A stretch of 64,000 nt of DNA from Halobellus sp. LT62 (GCF_037031285.1 NZ_JAYEZO010000001.1:1488001-1552000), one strand, 5' to 3'; shown: positions 33,101 through 41,852, numbered from the stretch's first letter. Program-made: numbers and translations. Notes: a model not told the origin generated them from the letters alone.

Positions 33101-36100
33101 GTTCGTTACCTCGAAGGAGCCACCGCCGTAGGTGGACGCTTCGACGCCCGAATCGGGCGTGATCTCGACGGACGCCGAGCCGGTCGTCTCGTTGCCGCCG
33201 TCACCATCTTGCTCGACGACTGCTTCGGTCGCCCACATATTGACGAGCGTCTGGATCTCGGAGTTGCCGATGGTCTGTTCGCCGGTGTTCGGCACGTCGC
33301 TTCCGGTGGCCCACCAGTTGGTCGCCTGCTGGATCTCGGAGTTCTCGATCAGCGAGTCGTTCTCGCCGCCCATCGCCACCGATTGGGTGATAGTCAGATC
33401 GCCGTCGGTCGGTTCACCCGGACCGTCGTCCGTCGGCTGGACCGTCACGTCGACCGTGTCGGTGTCGCTGTCCTGCCCGTCGGAGACGCTGACTTGGAAG
33501 GTGAACGTCGTTTCCGACTCGACGTCGGGCGCGGTGAACGACACCTGCTCGCCGTCGCTCATATCGAGCAGCCCGTCGGGGGTTCCGGCGGTCTGCGTCC
33601 ACGTGTAACCGAGCGCGCTATCGTCGCCGTCGGGATCGGTCGATCCCGAGGCGTCGAGCGTGACCTGTTGGCCCGCGTCGACAGTGACGTCAGCGCCCGC
33701 GTCGGCCTCCGGCGGCTGGTTCTCCGGCGCGTTCACGTACTCGACGTCGAGGTTCGTCCACGTGGCGTCGAACGTCGAACCGGCTTGGTAGGACGTCGAG
33801 ATGACGCCCACCGCGGTACCGGTGTCCGAACTGTTGAGCCACGATTCGGGGATCGTCGTCGAGCCGACGAACGTCTGCTCGCCGTCCTCGGGCGTGTAGT
33901 ACGCCTCGACGGTGTTGTTGCTCGGGTACACCGTCATTTGGAGGTCGGTGTCGCTGTCGGAGCCCGCGACGGCCGGATCGTCCGGCTGTTCGACGTTCTG
34001 GAAGTTCCCGTCGGTCTCGCCGGCGAACTGGATGCCGCCGCTGCCGCCGTTCGCGGCGGTGATGAGTTTCAGGTAGTTGTCCTGATCGCCGTTGCCGATG
34101 TGGATCCCCGCACCCTGGTAGTTCGTGGGATCTTCGGGGAGACCGTTCACCGTCGTCGAGACCGTGAACGGCTCCTCGGGCGCGTCGAATCCGCGCTGGA
34201 ACGCGTACTGCTGGTCGTTGTTCGTCGCGTCACCGGTCGGCACGTCTTCGACCGTGAGGACCTGCGCCGCGCCGCCGACCGTCAGCTGGTCGGGATCGTA
34301 GAGGTCCTGATAATCGGTCTCACCGTTCGTCATCAGGCCGGTCCAGCCCTGACCGTTCTCGCCGAACAGTTGCGTCTCCGAGAAGTCCATCTGGATCGGC
34401 AGGGTCGTCGACGTACCGTCGTCGGGATCCACGGCGAAGTGATCGCTCGTGTCGGGCTGTCCGTCGTTGTCGTCGTCGGGATCGTTCAGGTTCGATGTGC
34501 CGTCGTCGTCGAAGTCGGGGGGCGTCGAGGCGGCCGAGCACGGATCCGTGCCGGCATCGATCTCGTCGGCGTTGTCGTAGCCGTCGCCGTCCTCGTCGAG
34601 CGACGCGTCGTCGGCACCGGTACACACCGGATCGGTTCCGTCGCTGTCGTAGTCGTTCGGCTCGAACACGGTGAGATCACCGCGGGCGGTCCAGACGGTT
34701 CCCGGGAAGGGACCGTCGTCGCCCTGTGCGGCGATTCCCAGCGCGCTGAGGTCGCTGAAGAAGTTGCTCTCCTGATCGGTGACGCTCGTTCCGCCGGCGT
34801 CGAGTTGGACGCGCTCGACCGAACTGGAGCCGACGACGACGAGCAAGTCGCCCTGCATCGAACCGCCGAAGTTCGAGGCGGTGTACTCGTCCATTCCGCC
34901 GGTCCAGCCGAACGTGTCACCGAGGGAGTTGTCCTCGGAGGGGTCTTGGTAGTCGCACTCGATCGGGTTCACTTCCGAGGCGGGAACGGGGCTGTTCGAC
35001 TCGTTGATGTCGAAGATGACGTTCCCGTCGGCGTCGTAGATGTCAGCACCGGTCGGGTTCGCCCGGATCGGCGCGGGGTGACCGCCGTAGGAGTCCTCGG
35101 TCGCGAGGTGGAGCTGGTCACCGGAGCCGCCGCCGGGATCGTTCGGCTCGTTCGTACAGATTCCGCTCGGCCCCTCGTTGACGGGCTGGCCGCCCCAGCC
35201 GCCGTTGGGACCGTTGTCGATGACATAGAGCTGATCGCCTTCGGAGAGCACGAGGTCGTAGGGGTTCCGGTATCCGGTCGAGTAGACCTGCACCGGACCG
35301 TCCTCGACCCACTTGGCCTGGTTGATGCCGTCGTTGCCGCCGAAGGGCAGGTCGTCACCCTCCGTGCCGTCGTCGTTCTGGATCGTCGGGATCGCATACA
35401 GGAAGTCGAGGCTCGGATAGCTGCTGTCGTAGTCCTGCAGATCCTTCGCTTGGTAGTTCTGCTCGATCTGTGCCAGATCGATTTCGAGGACGGCCGCCGA
35501 CAGCGCGTACTCGGCCGTGTGGCCGAAGTTGTTACTCGGCGCTCCCTGGTTGGTGTGACCGCCCTGTGCGACGTACAGCGTCTCGCCGTCGTCGGCCAGA
35601 TCGAGTCCGTTCGTCGCGTGGTTCTCCTCCGAGCGCGGCAGCCCGAGCACCATCACGTCGTGCTCGACGCCGTTGAGGGTGTCTCCGCTACCCCAGTCGA
35701 ACGTAAGCCGGGAGATCGACCCCGAGTTAGTGTCGGTGTCGTCGTCGTCTTCTCCGACGTCGATTGTCGGGTCGCTGGAGGAGACGTACACGACCGGCTC
35801 CGCCGCCGTCCCGCCGACCGTCAGGCCGGTGATCTGGCGGTTAGTCTCGCCGGGGACGTAGGTCCCGAAGTCGTCGTGGTTCGGAATATCTTGGATAAGG
35901 TCGATCGACTCCTGCGATTCGACGCTGTAGTCGTTCTCGCCCTCGCGGGTAACGTTCAGCGCGTACACCATTCCGCTCTGCTGGGCGACGTAGAGCCGGT
36001 CGTCCGGACCGAATTCAAGCGCCGTCAGCGCGCCCTCACCGAAGCCCTGCAGGCTGCTCTTGCCGAAACCGACTTCCGCCGTGCTCGTTCCCGCTCCGGA

Positions 36101-37066
36101 GAGATCGACGCTCAGCGGGGAGTTGCTCCCCGAGTGATCGACTTCGAGCGTTCCCGATGCCGACTCGGCGTCCTCGGGCGCGAACGTCACGGGGACGTCC
36201 GCGGACTCGCCGGGGACGAGCGTCGTCTGCGACGCCGATCCCGCGGAGAACGCGCTGTCCCCGGAGACCGAGACGTCGTCGATCGTGATGTCGGCGTCGC
36301 CGTCGCCGCCGAGGTTCGTCAGCGTGACCGACTCTGTTTCGGTGTCGTCGACGAGCACGCTACCGAAGTCGACGGCGGACGGGCCGCCGAGCGTGTCGGG
36401 CTCGGGCTCGGACTCGACGATCTCGATCGCGCTGATCTTCGCGTTGTCCTCGACGTTCGTGAGATCGATGTCGATCTCGCCGTCGTCGGGCGTGACGGTG
36501 GAAGACTTCAGCACGCCGACGTCGTGACCGACGTCAGCGTGGATGTCGTAGCCGTCGAGCACCTGCTCGCCATCGACGGTGGCGTCGAAGACCCGCTCAC
36601 CGTCGGCGGTCTGGTAGATCTCCGCGAAGTAGAGGCGGACCTCGTACGTCTGGCCGCTCTCGACGCCGTCGGAGAACGTCCACTCCTGTTCGCCGTACAC
36701 TTCCGACTGGAACGCGCTTTCGGGCGTGTCAGCCGGAACTGAGGCGTCCAGCGAGATCGAGTCGCCGGTGTTGAACGTGGAGGTGCTACCGGAGTGGTAC
36801 TGCTCCCACTCGCCCGTCCAGTCGGGGCCGCTGTCCGCCGCGACGGTGTCGCCTCCCGCGTTTACGCGGGCGATCACCGCCCCTGCCGCGGTTGTGTCGT
36901 CTACTTGGGCCGCGGTCAGCGTCCCGTCGTTGATGTCTGTCGCGCGCACGTCGCCGTCGTGTGTGCCGGTCGCGGCCGACGCACCGGCGAGTCCCGCCAT
37001 CGGCGACGTGATCATAAATATCGCCGCCAAGAGGACTAACGCGCGCCTCGTCGTACTATTCGTCAT
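30200..37066 (-). CDS. Giant secreted mosaic protein: malectin-like, HYDIN-like, sugar-dehydrogenase propeller, LamG and PKD modules
   Basis: A 2288-residue extracellular protein. Order by residue: signal peptide 1-32; malectin-like 1 (64-217); HYDIN/ASPM-like sheet (225-325); glucose/sorbosone-dehydrogenase-type beta-propeller (335-800, GEGALTALEFGPDDRLYVA and ENHATNGLDLADDGETLYVA); thrombospondin-3-like Asp-rich calcium loops (805-880); LamG/DUF1080-like jelly roll (890-1113); PKD/REJ (1117-1212); a duplicated NSEIQxxxNxWAT helix pair (1235-1282); module R1 (1299-1610); malectin-like 2 (1625-1787); module R2 (1802-2105); malectin-like 3 (2115-2285). R1 and R2 are tandem-type duplicates (SGVEASTYGGGSFEVTNTGD against SGIDASTFNGGSFEITNTGD). 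Malectin and LamG parts bind glycans and the propeller may oxidise a sugar using PQQ or a metal, so a polysaccharide-active or adhesive surface role is inferred. No C-terminal anchor is present. Confidence 0.9.
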   Translation of the reverse strand: MTNSTTRRALVLLAAIFMITSPMAGLAGASAATGTHDGDVRATDINDGTLTAAQVDDTTAAGAVIARVNAGGDTVAADSGPDWTGEWEQYHSGSTSTFNTGDSISLDASVPADTPESAFQSEVYGEQEWTFSDGVESGQTYEVRLYFAEIYQTADGERVFDATVDGEQVLDGYDIHADVGHDVGVLKSSTVTPDDGEIDIDLTNVEDNAKISAIEIVESEPEPDTLGGPSAVDFGSVLVDDTETESVTLTNLGGDGDADITIDDVSVSGDSAFSAGSASQTTLVPGESADVPVTFAPEDAESASGTLEVDHSGSNSPLSVDLSGAGTSTAEVGFGKSSLQGFGEGALTALEFGPDDRLYVAQQSGMVYALNVTREGENDYSVESQESIDLIQDIPNHDDFGTYVPGETNRQITGLTVGGTAAEPVVYVSSSDPTIDVGEDDDDTDTNSGSISRLTFDWGSGDTLNGVEHDVMVLGLPRSEENHATNGLDLADDGETLYVAQGGHTNQGAPSNNFGHTAEYALSAAVLEIDLAQIEQNYQAKDLQDYDSSYPSLDFLYAIPTIQNDDGTEGDDLPFGGNDGINQAKWVEDGPVQVYSTGYRNPYDLVLSEGDQLYVIDNGPNGGWGGQPVNEGPSGICTNEPNDPGGGSGDQLHLATEDSYGGHPAPIRANPTGADIYDADGNVIFDINESNSPVPASEVNPIECDYQDPSEDNSLGDTFGWTGGMDEYTASNFGGSMQGDLLVVVGSSSVERVQLDAGGTSVTDQESNFFSDLSALGIAAQGDDGPFPGTVWTARGDLTVFEPNDYDSDGTDPVCTGADDASLDEDGDGYDNADEIDAGTDPCSAASTPPDFDDDGTSNLNDPDDDNDGQPDTSDHFAVDPDDGTSTTLPIQMDFSETQLFGENGQGWTGLMTNGETDYQDLYDPDQLTVGGAAQVLTVEDVPTGDATNNDQQYAFQRGFDAPEEPFTVSTTVNGLPEDPTNYQGAGIHIGNGDQDNYLKLITAANGGSGGIQFAGETDGNFQNVEQPDDPAVAGSDSDTDLQMTVYPSNNTVEAYYTPEDGEQTFVGSTTIPESWLNSSDTGTAVGVISTSYQAGSTFDATWTNLDVEYVNAPENQPPEADAGADVTVDAGQQVTLDASGSTDPDGDDSALGYTWTQTAGTPDGLLDMSDGEQVSFTAPDVESETTFTFQVSVSDGQDSDTDTVDVTVQPTDDGPGEPTDGDLTITQSVAMGGENDSLIENSEIQQATNWWATGSDVPNTGEQTIGNSEIQTLVNMWATEAVVEQDGDGGNETTGSASVEITPDSGVEASTYGGGSFEVTNTGDQQITSVTFDLSSSAMPDVVFDPDGTAGDQAAKGLNIDSESGDGVGVVSVDDDDVFSQPHNGVNGSDGYDVMTVEFDDFDPGESVSFSADNDPTSIKAATIGSQEAGPISGLELVRSTVSAEYADGGVQETQLFGDGSAGGVQATLDESVPAAPSIDVQNVDLDDGALRDHHSAATVGEADQTVTVTGEPGETATLLHFEAELELSNVPEYDGTPGYDIEAYEANKIEQVNYETVTLDSNGEADVPVTLLNSTEVGGYNYFVATQGEPGSDTGLDSNAVVLKYDESAGDGDGEPDQPGDVVFAVNGGGDEYTASDGTVYQADTNFDGGSTYSTTEPIDGTTDDALYQTERYGGAPDSEPLSYDVPLDDGEYEVTLHFAEIYQGVADSDSPDSTGPDDGTNENDRLFNVSVEDEQVLTNYDLFAEVGPLTATEETFTAEITDGELNLDFAATYDNAKISAIEVSEADADGGSGDATASADFAVNENSGIDASTFNGGSFEITNTGDQEITSVTYDLSSAAFPDVVFDPQGTAGDAGAKGFTPDSGESAVDPSGSFAAPHNDQDGDDGYDELVIDFADFESGETFAFSTDIDPTSIKNADGTGAAGSVSGLELAGATVTVEYADGSTQTTSLFGDGSSGGSQAAATESVPTAPTLGAQDVSLDDGDLDARHSAATVSEASQTVTVSGQPGATVELLHVEGQLELANQADGYDLEAYEANTAENVDYQTVQLDSNGEATVDVTLTNTSSSGAEGGFNYFVAAEQDESGNTGETSNAVVLKYDESAGDGDDPQPAQVLHRVNAGESTTVSATDDGPDWTGVADTSSTYLVSVASSSADNYCGGDAVSPDGTVPESTPDGVWNCERYGNSTWEFDVDSGATVDVRLYFANSFSGASEPGDRQFNVSIEDDQVLTQYDPVADAGHATGTMEEFTATENGDGTITIDFEKGEAENAEIRAIEIIESEDGSQ

Positions 37067-37392
37067 CTCGATACTCTCTCGAAGGGTGTCCGTCTGGATT
37101 GGCCATACATATCATCCCGGCGACAGTTGTGGGCGGCCGGGTCAGGCAGAACTACCCCGATAACGACCGTGAGTATTAGTCCGATACGGCCCGAAAACGG
37201 GTTATTCAAGGCCTGTAGTCGTTGTATAACCGACTCATCGAATTCTATGGAGAACCACAGTAGACCACGTAGATCGCGTCATCGGCCACGAATGTCGTCT
37301 CGAGGAGAGTTCAGCGGAACCGACTCAAACAAAGAGAAGGTCAGGGAAGGAGGCAAGCGTGACAGGTCAGGAGAAAGTGCAGATGAGACGAC
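37067..37392. other. Gap of 326 bp upstream of the giant gene
   Basis: No gene is seen. Near 37103-37115 the minus strand reads GATGATATGTATGG, a TATA-like candidate about 35-45 bp before the giant gene's ATG, which would leave a short leader. An inverted repeat GGTTAT/ATAACC lies at 37200-37205 and 37226-37231 (20-nt spacer), possibly an operator or the terminator of the DUF7344-type gene, whose stop is at 37393. Nothing else is recognised. Confidence 0.4.
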
Positions 37393-37938
37393 TCAAATGG
37401 CGAAATCAGAGACGAACCAGTAGCACGCGAACGTCGCACAGAGAGCCACGCCAGTCGCCAAGATGACGCTCGACGGGCTCGATCCGGGGTACAGCGCGAT
37501 CGCCCCCGTCGTACAGAACCCGGAGGCGAGGGCGGCCGACCAGACCTGCGTCCGGTGCGTGACGTCGACGGTCCGTCGGACCGCCCCGTCGCCGAGGTGC
37601 GCCTCCAGCATCTTCGCGCGCTCGGTGAGGCTGAGTCCGACCCACTGGCGGTCGGCCGAAACGAACCCCGCATCGGCGAGCTTCGGCAGGTGATTCTGGT
37701 GCAGCGACGTGTAGACGCTCTTCCGCTGGCGATGTGAGACCGTGTCGGGATCGATTTCGTTTTCGTGCGCGGCGATGCGCGTCGACAGCATCCCGATGTC
37801 GATCGGCGTCTCGGACTCGCGCAACACGCGGATAACGAGCCGACGGCGGCGGTTGCTCAGCGCGTCGAAAACGACGTCTGTCACGGCGACCCGATCGCCG
37901 GTTTTCCCACCCGGTTCGCTGCGCTCTCCGATAGCCAT
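37393..37938 (-). CDS. DUF7344-type winged-helix protein with C-terminal membrane segments
   Basis: A 181-residue haloarchaeal regulator-like protein. Residues 20-110 form a winged helix-turn-helix (VFDALSNRRRRLVIRVLRES to HQNHLPKLADAGFV), the arrangement of the DUF7344 family. Two hydrophobic segments near the end (SAALASGFCTTGAIALYPG and SVILATGVALCATFACYWFV) anchor it in the membrane. It may thus be a membrane-tethered transcription regulator, with the surface-protein operon just downstream on the same strand an obvious candidate target (inference). The ATG at 37938 begins MAIGERSEPG. Confidence 0.75.
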   Translation of the reverse strand: MAIGERSEPGGKTGDRVAVTDVVFDALSNRRRRLVIRVLRESETPIDIGMLSTRIAAHENEIDPDTVSHRQRKSVYTSLHQNHLPKLADAGFVSADRQWVGLSLTERAKMLEAHLGDGAVRRTVDVTHRTQVWSAALASGFCTTGAIALYPGSSPSSVILATGVALCATFACYWFVSDFAI

Positions 37939-38148
37939 CTCGAAAGTATCTCACGGTAGCTGCGCACATTGTAAGTACCAACATACGGCAATCGAAGGCA
38001 AGTAGACACAAAGCTAACCATCTCGGTGCGAACGGCAGACCCGTGCGTCTATTGACTCATTAAACCGAGGTCTGCCGCCCAGCGGCCCCCTCTGACGGGC
38101 CGTCGGAGGCGACACGCTCTTTCGATCGACGGACGTAGCGTCGGATCG

Positions 38149-38430
38149 ATGAGCGACGATCGAATCCGAGCGCACGTGTACGTCAGCGGAACGGTGCAGG
38201 GAGTCTACTACCGGGCGTCGACCCGGGACGCGGCCCGCGAGCGCGACGTCGACGGCTGGGTTCGCAACCTCGACGACGGGCGCGTCGAGGCGGTATTCGA
38301 GGGGCCGGAGTCGCCCGTCGAGGAGATGATCGAGTGGTGTGAGACCGGCAGCACGGCGGCCTCGGTCGACGACGTCGACGTGACGTACGAAGATCCGGAG
38401 GGGGTGTCCGGCTTCGACGTCCGGTGGTGA
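38149..38430 (+). CDS. acyP: Acylphosphatase
   Basis: A 93-residue acylphosphatase, hydrolysing acyl phosphates such as acetyl phosphate or 1,3-bisphosphoglycerate. Seen: AHVYVSGTVQGVYYRASTRD, with the phosphate-binding loop VQGVYYR and its catalytic Arg, and GWVRNLDDGRVEAVFEG, with the catalytic Asn. The length is that of the family. It is a single-gene unit facing the TrmB regulator gene (stops 57 bp apart). The ATG at 38149 follows a GC-rich leader without a clear TATA box. Confidence 0.95.
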   Translation: MSDDRIRAHVYVSGTVQGVYYRASTRDAARERDVDGWVRNLDDGRVEAVFEGPESPVEEMIEWCETGSTAASVDDVDVTYEDPEGVSGFDVRW

Positions 38431-38487
38431 GGCGGGACGCGAGGTGAAAACGGACGGCCGCGGGACCGACGTCGCGCGTCGGAAGCG

Positions 38488-39285
38488 CTACCCCCAGCCG
38501 ACGTCGGTGTCGCGGACGAGCGAGTCGATGCTGCCGGCGATCGCACGCGAGAGAATCCGCGCCATCGCCGTGTCGGCCGACCAGATCGCGGTCTCCTCGG
38601 CCGACTCTGTCGGAGGCACCGCAGAGAGCAGGACGGCCCGGTCGTCGACGAGGAGCACGCGGCCGGTGTAATCCATCGGCTGCGACTCCTGCGGCGCGTC
38701 GACGTCGACGCCGTCGATGGACGCGAACCGCTCTCTGACGTGCGGGTCCTCGCTGATGACAGTGATCGAAACGCCCTCGTCGCGCCGCTCTCTGACGGCG
38801 GCGACGACATTGTCGGAGACGAATTCCGGAGCGGACGCCGCGAACAGCAGCGTGTCGGTCGCCTGCCGCGTGAGTTCGACCACGCGGCCGTTGATCGGTT
38901 CGCGCCCGCGGACGGTCCACACGTCGTCTCGGGTCTCCTGTTCGGTGCGGGCTCGCCGCTGCGCTTCGAGGAAGGAGAAGGCCCGGTCGGCCTCCGCTTG
39001 CAGTTCCTCAGCGAGCCGTCTGCGGGCGGTGTCGAGCCCGGTCGGGCGGTACCGCTTCGGCGTCGACTGCTGGAGTTCGACGAGCCCGCGGTCGAGGAGT
39101 TCGTCGGCCGCGCCGTACACCTGCGAGCGGGGGACGTCCGTCTCGTCGTGGATCTGCTTCGCCGTTCCCACGCCGAGTCGGTGCAGCGCGACGAAGACCC
39201 GCGCGGCGTAGTTCGAGAGGCCCAGCCGTTCGAGCGAGTCGACCGCGTCGTGTTCGGAGGGGGCGTCCGCGTCGTCGAGGCTCAT
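38488..39285 (-). CDS. TrmB family transcriptional regulator
   Basis: A 265-residue TrmB-type regulator. The N-terminal winged helix (about 15-85) has LGLSNYAARVFVALHRLGVGT and DVPRSQVYGAADELLDRGL, then a coiled linker with Gln/Arg/Glu and an effector domain (about 110-265) that resembles phospholipase-D-like or sugar-binding folds. TrmB proteins usually control sugar or metabolic genes. Here it is translationally coupled to the RND transporter gene by a 4-bp ATGA overlap and closes the operon, so autogenous control of the surface-protein/transporter operon is likely (inference). The ATG at 39285 fits the overlap. Confidence 0.87.
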   Translation of the reverse strand: MSLDDADAPSEHDAVDSLERLGLSNYAARVFVALHRLGVGTAKQIHDETDVPRSQVYGAADELLDRGLVELQQSTPKRYRPTGLDTARRRLAEELQAEADRAFSFLEAQRRARTEQETRDDVWTVRGREPINGRVVELTRQATDTLLFAASAPEFVSDNVVAAVRERRDEGVSITVISEDPHVRERFASIDGVDVDAPQESQPMDYTGRVLLVDDRAVLLSAVPPTESAEETAIWSADTAMARILSRAIAGSIDSLVRDTDVGWG

Positions 39286-41849
39286 AGCCGCCCCCCGTCG
39301 CTCGGTTGTCCCTGTGGACGCGGCGTCGATCCGGAGACGTCGGCGTCGGCCGCGGAGCGCGCGTCGCCGCGTTCGCCGATCGGAACCGTCGGGTCCCCGT
39401 TGACGAGGCGGTCCCACACAACGAGCGCCGAGGGGAGCACCAGCAGCGAGGCGAGGAACGAGTAGGTGATCGAGATCGCCGTCAACACCCCGAACTGCCC
39501 GAGGACCGACAGGACCGCGAGGACCAAGACCCCGATCCCGAACGCCGTCGTCGCCATACTGCCGAGGAGCGCGCCGCCGGTCCCGACGACAGTGCGCCGC
39601 AGCGCCGGCATCAGCGCGCGTTCGCGCCGCTCGTCGACGAACCGGTGGACGACGTGGACCGAGTAGTCGATCCCGAGGCCGATCGTCAACGAGAGGATCG
39701 TCGCCGTGAACGCGTTAAAGGAGATGCCGAGCACGCGCATCGTGCCGGCGACGGAGGCGACCGCGACGACGATCGGCGCGAGGTTCGCGATGCCGAGCGA
39801 CGGCAGTCCCTCGAGTACCCAGTAGATCGCCACGAGGAACACGACCGTCGCGCCCAACGCGAGCGCGAGGCTCGTGATCGCCGACTCGAAGATGAGATCC
39901 GACACCTCTTGGAACACGACGGTATTGCCCGTCGGCGTCGCCTCATAGCGGAATCGGTCCGCGACCTCGTCGGCCGCCGCCGTCGCTTCGCTGTCGGACG
40001 CGTCCGCGGACACCGTGTAGACGACCCGAGCGCTCCGATGGTCATCCGCGAGGTACTGCGACGCCCGGTCGCCGGCGGACGACGCCGCCAGTTCGCTGTA
40101 GATCGTCCCGAGGTTGTCGTCGGGCACCCCGTTGTCGTTTCTGTCGTTCCGCTCGACCAACGCGGCGAACTCGGGGTCCTGCGCCGCGTGATCTTGAATG
40201 ACCGTCACGATGCTCGTCGACTCGGCGCGTCGGCTCCCGTCGGTGACGAACTCCGAGGGCGGGTCCTCGCCCGCGCGATGGATCCGTTCGAGGGCGTCGT
40301 CCTCTCCCATCCGCCCCTCGACGTATATGGTGACTGACCCCCCCTGCGTGCTGGTGAACCTGTCTTCGAGGAAGTTCAGCGTCCCGACGACGCCGTAGTC
40401 GCTCGGCGCGAACGGTTCGGGCAGCGACTTCAGAAGCGGCGAGACCTCCTCCGGCGGGAGGAAGTCCTCCTGTGTGAACGAGGTGTCGACGCCGGTGGCG
40501 TATCCAGCCGCACCGGCGCTGAACAGCAACGCGACGACCAGCACGGCGACCGGGGCGTACCGCGCGAGTGTCACCCCGACGGAGAGCGCCTTCCCGAGGA
40601 GCGACCCCTCCTCGCCCAGCGGTCGTTGGCTGAACGTGGGGATCGGCCAGTCCTCGCGTCGGCGGTCCATCCAGACCTTCGCCGCGGGCAGGAAGATCCC
40701 GAAGATCAGGAAGGTGAAGACGATTCCGACGCCCGCGACGATACCGAAATCGCGGATCGGCGGGAGATCGGAGGCGAGATTCGAGAGGAAGCCGATGACG
40801 GTCGTCCCGGTGACGATGAAGAAGGCGACGAGGAGTTGGTCGGTCGTGAGCCGCATCGCCGACTCGACATCGAGCCCGGTCGCTCTGTCCTCGCGATAGC
40901 GGTTGATCGCGTGGATCCCGAAGTCGATGCCGACCGCCAAAAGCAGCGGCGGCACCGAGATCATGATCTGATTGAACGGAATCCCCGCGAGACCGAGGAA
41001 GCCGAACGTCCAGATGACGGCCATCCCGAGGGAGGTGACGCCCAACAGGAGGTCCAACAGATCCCGATAGGCGATCACGAGAAAGCCGACGATCAGGAGG
41101 ACCGCCGCGGGCGTCACGATGAGCAGCGAGTCGGTGACGACGGTGCCGAACTCGTCGGCGATGACGCCGCTCCCGAAGACGGTGATGTCGGCGTCGAGTT
41201 CCGCGTCGATAATCCGCTGTGCGTCGTTCTGGATCGAGGTCAGCGGGCTCTCTCCCGACTGGCCGACGGACCCGCCGCCCGCGCCGCCGGGGAGGTCGTG
41301 TTGCACGACGCCGATCGTCGCGGAGGCCGAGGCCGACCGTCGATTGAAGTCGTTGCTCAGCGTTCCGGTGAAGCCGGCGTTGTCGGCGTTCTCTCGAACC
41401 GCGCGACTGATCTCTGTCCGCGTGGCGCGTTCCAGCGTCGTGATCTGACTGTCGATCGTCGTCGCCTCGGGATCGATGCTCCGCGCGACGATCGCAGCCG
41501 ACGACGACGTGCTCGAGACGTACATATCGTCACGCTCTTCGAGCGCCCGTTGGGCTCTGAGCATCGCGATCAACGAGTCCTTCGAGAGGACGTTTCGGTC
41601 CCGCTGGACCAACTGGGTACTCCCGGGACTTTCACCGAACGGCGACTCGAAGTCGTTCTCGATCCGTTCGAGCGCGTTCGCCGCCGGGATGTCCTCGGCG
41701 AACTGTTGGGTCCCCGCCTCCGTCGAGACGCTGCCGAGTCCGCCGGCGAATACGAGCGTGACGAGCAGGAACGCCAGCATCACTTTCTTCGGACGGTTGA
41801 CGATGTTGTCGTCCGCCCAGTCGACGAATCGCTGGAAGTCCAGTCGCAT
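39282..41849 (-). CDS. RND-superfamily (MMPL/HAE3) transporter
   Basis: An 855-residue efflux-type membrane protein with the typical layout: TM1 (about 22-42), a large extracellular domain, five TM helices (about 230-385), a second extracellular domain, and a repeat of the TM block (about 670-835). The repeated elements carry PPLLLAVGIDFGIHAINRY and LTIGLGIDYSVHVVHRFVDE, the central TM4/TM10 motifs with Asp residues for proton coupling. The transported molecule is unknown; archaeal HAE3 members are often linked to lipids or hopanoid-like compounds. It is 3 bp after the surface-protein gene and overlaps the TrmB gene by 4 bp, forming one operon. Confidence 0.93.
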   Translation of the reverse strand: MRLDFQRFVDWADDNIVNRPKKVMLAFLLVTLVFAGGLGSVSTEAGTQQFAEDIPAANALERIENDFESPFGESPGSTQLVQRDRNVLSKDSLIAMLRAQRALEERDDMYVSSTSSSAAIVARSIDPEATTIDSQITTLERATRTEISRAVRENADNAGFTGTLSNDFNRRSASASATIGVVQHDLPGGAGGGSVGQSGESPLTSIQNDAQRIIDAELDADITVFGSGVIADEFGTVVTDSLLIVTPAAVLLIVGFLVIAYRDLLDLLLGVTSLGMAVIWTFGFLGLAGIPFNQIMISVPPLLLAVGIDFGIHAINRYREDRATGLDVESAMRLTTDQLLVAFFIVTGTTVIGFLSNLASDLPPIRDFGIVAGVGIVFTFLIFGIFLPAAKVWMDRRREDWPIPTFSQRPLGEEGSLLGKALSVGVTLARYAPVAVLVVALLFSAGAAGYATGVDTSFTQEDFLPPEEVSPLLKSLPEPFAPSDYGVVGTLNFLEDRFTSTQGGSVTIYVEGRMGEDDALERIHRAGEDPPSEFVTDGSRRAESTSIVTVIQDHAAQDPEFAALVERNDRNDNGVPDDNLGTIYSELAASSAGDRASQYLADDHRSARVVYTVSADASDSEATAAADEVADRFRYEATPTGNTVVFQEVSDLIFESAITSLALALGATVVFLVAIYWVLEGLPSLGIANLAPIVVAVASVAGTMRVLGISFNAFTATILSLTIGLGIDYSVHVVHRFVDERRERALMPALRRTVVGTGGALLGSMATTAFGIGVLVLAVLSVLGQFGVLTAISITYSFLASLLVLPSALVVWDRLVNGDPTVPIGERGDARSAADADVSGSTPRPQGQPSDGGRL

Positions 41850-41852
41850 CGA

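Noticed and set aside
31412-36742. Very long plus-strand open frame (1776 codons) opposite the giant secreted protein gene
   Set aside because: GC-rich Asp/Ser/Thr codons of the real gene leave the opposite strand free of stops. The translated product is an Arg/Val/Leu-rich monotony without domains, and the minus frame has a signal peptide and recognisable folds.
37939-38148. Regulatory RNA upstream of acylphosphatase
   Set aside because: No stable stem or promoter arrangement beyond chance for this GC content.
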